NCBI GenBank assembly: GCA_903932565.1
Contig: CAIZGQ010000401.1
Span: 1 to 43,155, forward strand
Source of the DNA: an uncultured Hyphomicrobiales bacterium
GTDB taxonomy: Bacteria; Pseudomonadota; Alphaproteobacteria; Rhizobiales; Beijerinckiaceae
Direction: 5' to 3'
DNA length: 43,155 nucleotides
Below the pieces are notes generated by a model. The model saw only the letters and a list, made by a program, of their open reading frames with translations, made no database searches and was not told the origin of the DNA. Position 1 is the stretch's first letter, and every line of letters begins with the position of its first letter. A program made the translations under genes and the position numbers. Below, piece after piece: positions 36,001 to 43,155 of the stretch.

Positions 36001-36295
36001 CGCCTACCGGGTTGGCTACGGCGCCGCCGATCGAACCGGTTGTCGGCACGGTAACTTGGCCGACGAAATGGCGGCCCAGATGGCTGGCGCTGTTGACTGC
36101 ATTGGCCAGCACTTTTGTAGCTTTAAGGGTGACAGCGCCGCCCTGGCGGTTGGGATCGTCATAATAAACGTAGACGGTATCGCCATCGGAAATAGCGCTG
36201 GCGTCGTCATACGACGTTAGCACGCCGCCTGTTACCGACACGCTGCGGTCGGTATAAATGCGCGTGTGAGTGGCGATGGTGACGGTGGAAGCCAT
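33083..36295 (-). CDS. Modular tail fiber/receptor-binding protein with repeated linkers
   Basis: 1070 aa; repeats GGLTPAQVANSNIT...GGAVTIGGLGYTG...TPAN...GSEAINNA. Confidence 0.75.
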   Translation of the reverse strand: MASTVTIATHTRIYTDRSVSVTGGVLTSYDDASAISDGDTVYVYYDDPNRQGGAVTLKATKVLANAVNSASHLGRHFVGQVTVPTTGSIGGAVANPVGVQGAIWNSNIVGTPANLTGLSGSEAINNAYLPSGSNHIVNSEFTQVSGTYPIGFSGAWSGNSSVITGATDSVIATVGGAKAIQRVATFSSSPSGYQFDGLQVLDSTLYGIPVTPGQNIMASCAVASQNTAGVAYLCITWLDANGAYVAENDGGNISCNINGATTDIASWPRTQWSAVVPADGTFTSKVRYAVINTRFNTGTATTQTVWSARPMLSIVPTGQTVYPAYQVGPVSRLADQTSLNTAANSNAIGGLTPAQVANSNITIGSNGALNGAGGGAVTIGGLGYTGALNATYGAEWGSNVTGTPANIAALTGSEAINNALVPTGNGNMVVFSQMEKGTTGWSSAYNTPTASVLSTFTASQVTYCEASATATAASQSFNIYNGIYQCPVTAGKSYAASAIIGLGNGQPATANLTVNWYNGSGTYISASPVGSSVAATGGGVYESGIVTAPSGAIYCFIVASAVSTGAGAIQVFMGQPMITPATTGQAVVPAFSPGPNAVPGADITANNTAANSNAVGGLTPAQVANSNITLGANGALSGGGGGAVTIGGLGYTGDLNATHGAIWNSNIVGTPANLTGLTGSEAINNAVLQTALTTGTVKPAESTTITSQSPWATTTLVTPANVITPNPNMIYNPTGRLGLQGWTQLGATAIGYNQGGNEGYFFQCVGGTNTGGVLQYQDVPVYANASFSLSAMIFAGNLSGTGAYARVYIDWQTSSHTHISYSSTACQVPAGNGWTYVACPNQIAPSNAAFARVCVDINGPGTWTNTNTAWKLIKLEGGAACTPYQDNATYGAAYQGGTLIDSLKPAQAGADVTSQNTAAFINLQGALATQNTVNAGQIAVGAVSTTYSASSSTTTNGVGGSSYNLLNLTITPTATTDKFQITLSITGSSTFTNPISGTSQSGVIFVSVTNGTGDTFSFANMISQTGVYQETLTGLSSATTLTLKIQISGNSTNTSGQVTACSLNVVQTRA

Positions 36296-38070
36296 TAGGC
36301 GCTGGCCGTGACGATGTTGGTGCCAACTTCATAGCTGCTGGCGATAATCTGGCTATTGAGCTGGCCCGCCAAGCCATAGCGATACTGATAGAACGGCGAA
36401 TTCGGCAGCACCGGCGTGCTGGTGATATCGCTTAGCATTTCATCCGAGGGCGCTGACCAGTCATAGACCGTGCTCGCGATTTCTCTGATCGTCAGCATGA
36501 TCTGACGCTGCCCATTGACTTGATAACCTTCGACCCGGAACGTGACGGTGGCGCCGCCCAGATGGCGCGTGCTGGTCCAGGTGCCCCAGTCTCCTTCCTC
36601 TATTCCCATATGGCGCGGGCCCAGCGTGATCTGGCCGGTGCGCACCAGACGGCCAAGCCGGCGCTGGATCTCGCCGCAGCGCTGCGCCTGGGTGTTGCTG
36701 GACACAAATGACAACGTCAGCGCGATTTCGCGTTGTGCACCGTCAGCGGTGACGTCGGTTGCCACACGCCGCACCGGAGCTGAATGCTGCTGCCATTTTT
36801 GTGTAGGCTCGACATAGACCGGCACCACCGTGTTGCACCAGGCGTTGTCTGCGATCGAACGGAAAGCCGCGAACGTCATCGGGACGCCAACGATTAGATC
36901 ATCATCAGTTATCGCGAACGTGGTCGACCGTGCGTGGCCGGGCTCGATCTCGACCGATCCGCTCGATTGCAGCACGATACCCGCCACGCAATCGGCAAAC
37001 ATCTTTTCGGTGTCGGCAAACTTGTCGGTGGATTGCACGACGCCCGCTACGGAATAGCGCGGTTCGCTGCCTCCGCTGCGCAAGGCCACAGTTTCATCGC
37101 AAATGTTGGCATAGACAGCAACATTGGCAGCCGGCGCCTCGATAGCTGACAATCCGCGCCCCAGCAGCAGCGCCGACGGATCGGTGACGGCATCATTAGC
37201 AAAGATCCCGCGCGCCCAGTTGTATCGGCACACGATCGGATTGCTGGACCAGATCCAGGTGGTCGGGTCGGTCCAGCGTTGCGAACCTGATCCGCCGGCG
37301 ACAGTGCTGTCGTAGCGAGGATCATAGCACCGTTTGCCCTTTACCACCCAGCTGAACGTGGGCCTTCCGCCCGACCAGACTGGGTTGCTGGAATTCGGAT
37401 CATCAGCCTTGTAGGCTACGACAGCCACTGCGATGCCATCGAAATTGCCTGTCGTTGACCACCCGCCATTTGTGACGACGCCCGGCAGCGTTTGCGACGC
37501 GCTGCCGTTCAGAAACCACACCTGAAGCTGGCCGTTGTATTTCACCGTGCCGGTGGTGGTGACAGTGCTGCCGGAAATAACTTGCGTGCCAGTGACTGTC
37601 TGATCGGGCACGGTACCGCCAGAAAACCCGCCTAACGGGTAAGGGATCAGCTGATCGTTGACATAGAACGACACCAGCCCTTCGCAATAGTGATCGGCGA
37701 TCGCGATGATCGCGCATTCCCAGTCTGTGCCGTAATCGCCGCCCCAGTTAAACGCATCGCACAGCGTCCCGCCAACGGCCGCCTCACCAAAGATAGCGGT
37801 GCGTGGCTGCTCGCCGATAGCGAGCGTGACGATCGCCGCCTGACGGTTGGATTTAGGCGTGCCAACGACAGCGTTGATCAGCGCGCTTACGGCGATGGTG
37901 AACAGGATATCGAGCGCGACTGTCGCAACTGCTGCAGCGGTACCAGTGAGCGCCAGCGCACTGACGATCGCTACGCTGACCGGATCGGCATAGGCAGGCG
38001 TTGTCAGCGTCAGCGAAAGCACCGCGCCAAGCAGAATATGTCGACGCCACATCATGATCCGGAACTCCAT
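36295..38070 (-). CDS. Tail tip/host-specificity (J-like) protein
   Basis: 591 aa; position upstream of fiber; hydrophobic N-term; ICDETVALRSGGSEPRYSVAGVV. Confidence 0.75.
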   Translation of the reverse strand: MEFRIMMWRRHILLGAVLSLTLTTPAYADPVSVAIVSALALTGTAAAVATVALDILFTIAVSALINAVVGTPKSNRQAAIVTLAIGEQPRTAIFGEAAVGGTLCDAFNWGGDYGTDWECAIIAIADHYCEGLVSFYVNDQLIPYPLGGFSGGTVPDQTVTGTQVISGSTVTTTGTVKYNGQLQVWFLNGSASQTLPGVVTNGGWSTTGNFDGIAVAVVAYKADDPNSSNPVWSGGRPTFSWVVKGKRCYDPRYDSTVAGGSGSQRWTDPTTWIWSSNPIVCRYNWARGIFANDAVTDPSALLLGRGLSAIEAPAANVAVYANICDETVALRSGGSEPRYSVAGVVQSTDKFADTEKMFADCVAGIVLQSSGSVEIEPGHARSTTFAITDDDLIVGVPMTFAAFRSIADNAWCNTVVPVYVEPTQKWQQHSAPVRRVATDVTADGAQREIALTLSFVSSNTQAQRCGEIQRRLGRLVRTGQITLGPRHMGIEEGDWGTWTSTRHLGGATVTFRVEGYQVNGQRQIMLTIREIASTVYDWSAPSDEMLSDITSTPVLPNSPFYQYRYGLAGQLNSQIIASSYEVGTNIVTASA

Positions 38071-38441
38071 GCCTGCACCAGCTGGTCGCGAGGCAGGCGC
38101 GAAAGGCCGCGCAGATCAGGCCCGACCAGCGTCATGCCCTCGATCACCACCAGCAGCAGGCCGCGTTCGCCATTGATCGCGCCGATATCGCCGCGATGAG
38201 CATGGGCAATGGGAATTTCGGTCAGCACCGATGACACTGCTGCCGCCAGGCCGCCGCACCGGACCAGTGCGCGCAGCGCACCGCGTTCGGTTTTCCATCG
38301 TCCTATCCCTGCCAGCGGGTTAATGCCGGTCAGCGCAAGCACGGCGCCGGCCGCGAACATGACGCAATCGTTGGTGCCCCATGCAAAGGGCACAGCTTCG
38401 CCGGCCGCGATGTACGCGGCAAGGGATGACAAATCGCGCAT
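38052..38441 (-). CDS. DUF6950-like tail assembly protein (NlpC/P60-like N-term Cys)
   Basis: 129 aa; PFAWGTNDCVMFAAGAV. Confidence 0.6.
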   Translation of the reverse strand: MRDLSSLAAYIAAGEAVPFAWGTNDCVMFAAGAVLALTGINPLAGIGRWKTERGALRALVRCGGLAAAVSSVLTEIPIAHAHRGDIGAINGERGLLLVVIEGMTLVGPDLRGLSRLPRDQLVQAWSSGS

Positions 38442-38444
38442 GGT

Positions 38445-39077
38445 TTACCTGAATCCGTATCCGCCAAAGCTGGCGGGACCGTTAAGCGGGGTCCAGCCAA
38501 GCGTGCTGGCGCTGGTGGGTTTCTGGCCACCCCAATAAAGCGTCTTGTTGCCGGCAAAGCTGACTGCCTGAAACGCATTGTCAGTGCTGCTGATCAGGCG
38601 TTGATCGGCATCGGTGCGCAGGCGCTGGCCCGATCGGCCGAGGCCACGTGCCGCAGTTTCAACACTGGCTGTAATGGTAGACGTGCTGCCGGGAACGTCG
38701 GTAATTGGCATCGTGTCGAGCCGACCGGCAGCATAAATCTGCGCATCGAGCATCGTTTGTCCGGCGCCGTCGAATGTCAGCAGCCACACTTGGCAAACAG
38801 CGCCCTGCAGCCCGGCCGCATTCCATGCTGACAAGACATCGGCTTCGACTCCTGACAATTGCAGCGTGATGTTCTGTTCGCTGGTGCCAAGCGTCGAACC
38901 GGTAATCTGCACCAGCCCACGATCACCGATGCCGTCATAAATTTCGCCATTCAATGTGATCGAGCCATAACCGCCCCATACTCGCACTGGCGGCGTAGTG
39001 CCGATGCGCACCGCGCCAACGCTGATCGCAGTACCGTCCTGCATAGCGGCGATTGCGGCAGTGGCGATCGACTTCAT
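38445..39077 (-). CDS. Tail assembly/hub protein
   Basis: 210 aa; synteny between tape measure and tail tip. Confidence 0.6.
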   Translation of the reverse strand: MKSIATAAIAAMQDGTAISVGAVRIGTTPPVRVWGGYGSITLNGEIYDGIGDRGLVQITGSTLGTSEQNITLQLSGVEADVLSAWNAAGLQGAVCQVWLLTFDGAGQTMLDAQIYAAGRLDTMPITDVPGSTSTITASVETAARGLGRSGQRLRTDADQRLISSTDNAFQAVSFAGNKTLYWGGQKPTSASTLGWTPLNGPASFGGYGFR

Positions 39078-39727
39078 ACCACCAGATCCTGCACAGCGAC
39101 AATCGTGCCGGATTCGATCGGGCCCCGGCGACCGAATGCGCCGAGCGAGGTTTCGCTGGTGACGATCTTCATCAGGCAGGCCGGGTTGTCGAGATGCGCG
39201 ACCGCCCCGACCGGTACCACGTTAGAATTGATCGGTGGCTCGATCGAAGCAGTGGCATAGCCCGTCGATGCGGCAGCGGCAGATTCCAGCAAGCGGTGCA
39301 GTGAGCGCTGATACGTGCCCCAACGAAAATCAACATAATCACCTGCCTTCAATACGAGGCCGGCGGGCAGGCCAGCCAAAGTCAGTATGGCATACCCGTT
39401 TGAATCGATGGTTTGCGACCATCCGCTGCATGTGCCCGAAAAGCCGGTCGGCAGTCCGCCGGCATAGGCCCGCGGCAACAGGCGCGCCGCATCATATCCA
39501 TAGAACTTGTTCTGCGCTCCGCGCAGCGCGGTAATAAACACGCGCCAGGCATCAGACTGGTCGAGACTCATCACACCCAGCGTAACCGTGGTTTTCCACA
39601 GCGGGAAGCCGGCGGTAATACCGCCCAAGCGACCGCCGGATTCGGGCGCAAGGTAATCTACGCGCTGGATTTCGAATACCTGCTGGCTAGCCCAGACAGG
39701 CATGGTCAGGATCGCAGGCAGCGCCAT
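39074..39727 (-). CDS. Distal tail-like protein
   Basis: 217 aa immediately after tape measure. Confidence 0.6.
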   Translation of the reverse strand: MALPAILTMPVWASQQVFEIQRVDYLAPESGGRLGGITAGFPLWKTTVTLGVMSLDQSDAWRVFITALRGAQNKFYGYDAARLLPRAYAGGLPTGFSGTCSGWSQTIDSNGYAILTLAGLPAGLVLKAGDYVDFRWGTYQRSLHRLLESAAAASTGYATASIEPPINSNVVPVGAVAHLDNPACLMKIVTSETSLGAFGRRGPIESGTIVAVQDLVV

Positions 39728-42700
39728 CAGCGTTGGCCCATAGCGCGCTGTTGCGCATCATACACAGTGCGAAACGCGATGCCGGGCATGTCATGCTTGA
39801 ACTGGCGCAGCTCGCTGCGCAGCTGATCGATTTCGCGCGGACCAGCACCCTGGGCGTTGATGGTCACTGGCATATGCAAGACATTTCCGCCCGTACCGCC
39901 CGACAAAGCGGCACGAGTTTCGCCCGCCGTCATCACACCGGCGCCGGATGGCAGGTTGACCAATTCCGGGCCGTTTTCGCCGACCATGGCCATGCCGCCA
40001 GGTGCAGAATCAGTACCCGATGCAAACAGCCCGATCGACGTAGCGCCGCCGCCAAAGCCTTCGCCAGCGACCGCCGATGATCCTATGCCGCCGCCAGCAC
40101 CACCGCCGCCGCCAAGGCCACCAAAAAGTGAACCAAGCAACCCGCCGATCCCGCCACCACCGCCGCCAAGTGTAGGGCTGTTACCGCCGAACAGCATGTT
40201 TTTCAGCGGGTTGATGATTGCCATCTGTTCCAGATCGGTCAGCACTTTGCGGATCACGTTGTGCCAGGTCTGGCCCCAGTGCTCGATGCCATCGGGCGAC
40301 AGCAGCTGATCCACCGCATTGGCGCCGTCGTCCTTTAGTGTCTTAATTGCCTGGGTGTGCTGTTGTACTTGATCGGCCCACTTCTTTTCGGCCTTTTGAC
40401 CCGCCAGCACGGTGTCGATCTGCTGCTGGGTCAAGACAATGCCCTGCTGGTCCAACTGGTTAAGCAGGGTCTGGCGCGCAATGGCGTCTTTATCCATGCT
40501 GTTTTGGGCGGTCGCCAGTTGCGTTGCCAGATCGAGCCGGTGCTGTTCGTTTTCCAGCCAGACTTTGCTATCAGCCGTCTGCTTTGCCAGCGCTTCGGCC
40601 GCCTTAGCATCACCATATCGGCTTGCGTCGGACGCGGCGAAGCCTTGTTGGCCAGCATAATCCTGCGCGTTAGCGCGCGCAATCGCAGCCGGGTCGCGAA
40701 CCCCGGCAAGCTTGGCGCGCAGCGCGCTGGCCGATGCGTTGTCATTGGCGGCGCTGATGGCCATTTCGGCCGCCTGACGAATGGTTGCGGCGTCAGCTGC
40801 ATCCAGCGCCTTTGCATGCGCGGCGATATCGGCTGTCAGATGCTTCAAGGCATCACCTTGCGCCACTGTCGCCAGCGTGACCTCTTCGCGCAGCGCCTTT
40901 TCCCGCGTCAACGTGCGCTGCAGTTGCGATGCGTCGATCGTGCCGGCCTTGACCAAATCGAGCGCGTGGACGCGCGCCGCCGTGTCATCTTCGGTTGCGC
41001 GGATCGACTTGGCCGAATTGGCGATCTGATCCGCCACCATCTTGTTCAGCTCGCGCGCGGCCTGGGCATCGATATCGATACCCTTGCGCGTCGCATCGGT
41101 CGCCGCCTTGCGATAGGCCTCTGCCTTCAAGGCCGCCGCATCGCCCTGCAGATAGGCATCCGCAAGATGCAGCGCGGCGGCGGCCTCAACGTTCATGGCT
41201 TCGGCGTTGCGGCGAGCGGTTTCGGCCTTGGATGCACCCGCACCCTTGCCAGCATGGCCTAGCGCCGCCAGCCCGCGTTCTTCGGAGAGCGTGCGCGCGC
41301 CGGCCTCTGTCACCACCTGGCCCGACGTGGTCGCATCCATCAGCATTTGAGCTGCGCGTTCGCGTTCGGCGCTGTGTGGCGCGGCCTGGCGCAGCATGGC
41401 CCGTGCGGTCTGTTCTTTAATGCGCTTTTGTTCGGGCGTCAGATAGGTGGTGATGGCGTGGTTCAGCGCGTCGATCGTATCGCCGTTGACATGCTGTCCA
41501 GCGGCCTGCGCATCCTTCAGCGTGGCCAGATCCTGCTTCAGCTGTTCCAGCTTTGGCTGCACAGCCGGATCGACACCATATTTAGCGGTGATGCCGCGCG
41601 CCTCCTGCGCAAGAGCATTAGGCCGCGCCGTATTTTCGGGTGCGGAAAGACCGGTCAACTGCTGCTTCCACTGCTCGATCTGCTTGCGGGTCGTGTCGTC
41701 GCTTTGAAACCACTGAACATGACCCGGATTATCCAAAGTCTTTTGTGCGTTGGCGATCTTGTCTGCCAGACTCTTGGCTTCATCAGCCTTTGAATAGTAT
41801 CCAGCGAGGTGCGCAATGGCATCCCCGACCTTGCTGATGCTGTCCGTTGTGACGGACGTCATATCGCGCATCAGCTTTGTGAACGCAGTCACATGGTCAC
41901 CGGCTTTGTCCAGAGCCTTGCCCACATCGCCCAACAGGGCCGACTGAGCATCAGTCAGCCGATTGGCCTCCATCAACTGGTGAATTTCCTCGACCTGCGC
42001 ACCGGTCAGGTAGCCATATTTTTGCGCCAGTTCATCGGCTGCCTTGGCGGGATCAGCCATCGCCTTGCCCAAATCTTCGGCGGCTTTGGTCGTGTCGATA
42101 CCCATGGCATCGGCAAACTTCTGCGTGATCTGGATGGCCTGGCCGAGCGCATCGGCGCTGGTGCGGGTCTGGTGCAAAATCGCCGCTTCGACCTTTTCGG
42201 CGGAGGATACTGAAACATCGCCCGCCTGAGCATTGCCCTGTGCCAGCTTCATCAACTGGTCGCCGGTCATTTGCGAGGTGCGGCCAAAACCAGTCGCAGC
42301 CGCTTCCAACGCGTCCATCTGCGCGCAATACTGATAGGCTGCGGCCGCGCCCGCAATCAGGGCTGCGGTAAAGATACCAGCGCCCACTGCGACCGGGGTG
42401 AACAGCGAACCAACCGTAGATAGCGCCGCACCCATTCCACCTTCGCTCATCGACATAATTTCGACCAGCTTGTGCGATTCGAGCGTCAGCGCGGTGATCG
42501 GGTTGCGGCCAGCGACAACACTGTCACCAAAGCGCAACACGGCCGATTGCGCAGTGATGTATTGCGCGCGGTTCAGGCCGAGGATGCTGCCATGCTCTTT
42601 CATTGCGCCAGTGGTCAGGGCCAGATCATCACGCAGCTTTTTCAGATAGGCATCGTATTGAGCTTGGGTGGTCAGGCCGCCCGCGAGTGCCTTGCTGGCG

Positions 42701-42993
42701 CGGCCGGCCTCTGCATCGAAATTGCGCTGCGGCGCGGCTGTGGGATCGAGCGTGTCGCTGATCCGCTGTGCCGTGGCCGCCATGCGCCGGCGTTCGGCAT
42801 CTTCGGCGCGTTTGGCCGCCGCGACTTCGCGTGCCGAAGCGTTTTCAGCTGCGGTAGCGCTTTTGTCATAGGCGGTGCTTGTCTGTGCCGCGGACTGCTG
42901 CGCCCACGCCGATACCGCCGTCAAATCGCCCTTTACCTGGGCGCTGCCGTCGGTGTTGAGCACGACGGTATAACTGGCGCGGTTATCTGGCAC
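39727..42993 (-). CDS. Tail tape measure protein
   Basis: 1088 aa, GTG start; coiled-coil, hydrophobic segment, Gly-rich C-term with GTDSAPGGMAMVGENGPELVNLPSGAGVM. Confidence 0.9.
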   Translation of the reverse strand: MPDNRASYTVVLNTDGSAQVKGDLTAVSAWAQQSAAQTSTAYDKSATAAENASAREVAAAKRAEDAERRRMAATAQRISDTLDPTAAPQRNFDAEAGRASKALAGGLTTQAQYDAYLKKLRDDLALTTGAMKEHGSILGLNRAQYITAQSAVLRFGDSVVAGRNPITALTLESHKLVEIMSMSEGGMGAALSTVGSLFTPVAVGAGIFTAALIAGAAAAYQYCAQMDALEAAATGFGRTSQMTGDQLMKLAQGNAQAGDVSVSSAEKVEAAILHQTRTSADALGQAIQITQKFADAMGIDTTKAAEDLGKAMADPAKAADELAQKYGYLTGAQVEEIHQLMEANRLTDAQSALLGDVGKALDKAGDHVTAFTKLMRDMTSVTTDSISKVGDAIAHLAGYYSKADEAKSLADKIANAQKTLDNPGHVQWFQSDDTTRKQIEQWKQQLTGLSAPENTARPNALAQEARGITAKYGVDPAVQPKLEQLKQDLATLKDAQAAGQHVNGDTIDALNHAITTYLTPEQKRIKEQTARAMLRQAAPHSAERERAAQMLMDATTSGQVVTEAGARTLSEERGLAALGHAGKGAGASKAETARRNAEAMNVEAAAALHLADAYLQGDAAALKAEAYRKAATDATRKGIDIDAQAARELNKMVADQIANSAKSIRATEDDTAARVHALDLVKAGTIDASQLQRTLTREKALREEVTLATVAQGDALKHLTADIAAHAKALDAADAATIRQAAEMAISAANDNASASALRAKLAGVRDPAAIARANAQDYAGQQGFAASDASRYGDAKAAEALAKQTADSKVWLENEQHRLDLATQLATAQNSMDKDAIARQTLLNQLDQQGIVLTQQQIDTVLAGQKAEKKWADQVQQHTQAIKTLKDDGANAVDQLLSPDGIEHWGQTWHNVIRKVLTDLEQMAIINPLKNMLFGGNSPTLGGGGGGIGGLLGSLFGGLGGGGGAGGGIGSSAVAGEGFGGGATSIGLFASGTDSAPGGMAMVGENGPELVNLPSGAGVMTAGETRAALSGGTGGNVLHMPVTINAQGAGPREIDQLRSELRQFKHDMPGIAFRTVYDAQQRAMGQR

Positions 42994-43059
42994 TCGTCAC
43001 CTTTCAAAGCGGCTGCGGCCCCCGAAGCTCGGCGCCAGGGCTGATTAAGACTGGACTCT

Positions 43060-43155
43060 TTAGACTGAAAACATAAGAATTCCGCGGCAACCGCGAGGGC
43101 TCATGTAATGTTGTTGGCTAAACCACAAAATAAGGCGAAGTCGGCCATAAGAGGC
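43060..43155 (-). CDS. 3' continuation of the -1 frame of the tail assembly chaperone across the window ends (ASYGRLRLILWFSQQHYMSPRGCRGILMFSV*)
   Basis: Frame open when base 1 is joined to base 43155; lies upstream of the tape measure start. Confidence 0.45.
   Translation of the reverse strand, partial: ASYGRLRLILWFSQQHYMSPRGCRGILMFSV

Noticed and set aside
43061-43105. CGCGG-CAA-CCGCG hairpin near the right end as a frameshift stimulator
   Set aside because: About 90 nt or more downstream of the slippery site after circularisation, too far for a usual -1 PRF stimulatory structure.
1-43155. tRNA genes, CRISPR arrays, IS elements/transposases
   Set aside because: Looked for TpsiC-like motifs near attP, regularly spaced repeats and transposase motifs by eye; none found convincingly, though no covariance-model search was possible.

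Overview
The window reads as an essentially complete, circularly permuted genome of a temperate siphovirus (lambda-like GpA terminase, portal, capsid and long-tail module). The high GC and protein flavour suggest an alphaproteobacterial (sphingomonad-like) host, which is inference. Packaging, head and tail genes run on the minus strand (about 10.3 kb down to 1, continuing at 43.1 kb down to 26 kb). The tail assembly chaperone is interrupted by the window ends: its 0 and -1 frames are both open at base 1 and stay open when joined to base 43155. A replication block (toprim-like protein, D5-type primase-helicase, phage-encoded DnaN-like sliding clamp) lies at 11.4-15.5 kb. A CI/Cro/CII-type switch with palindromic operators lies at about 16.2-17.9 kb. 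A plus-strand operon (17.9-24.5 kb) carries micro-ORFs, two ParB-like proteins, an MT-A70 methyltransferase, a tyrosine integrase, and an overlapping gene that fuses an integrase-like N-terminal arm to a GIY-YIG/T5orf172 nuclease. Most notable: the integrase-arm/GIY-YIG fusion and adjacent CTTGGCTAACC repeats (putative attP arm sites), the phage DnaN, TGGAGCA iterons, a 24-bp perfect palindrome after dnaN, a nested Rz/Rz1 pair, tandem membrane micropeptides, a canonical A_AAA_AAC slippery site, and a phage PLD-family (HKD) protein. All family calls come from reading motifs by eye; no searches were run. Positions read by eye may be off by about 1 bp.
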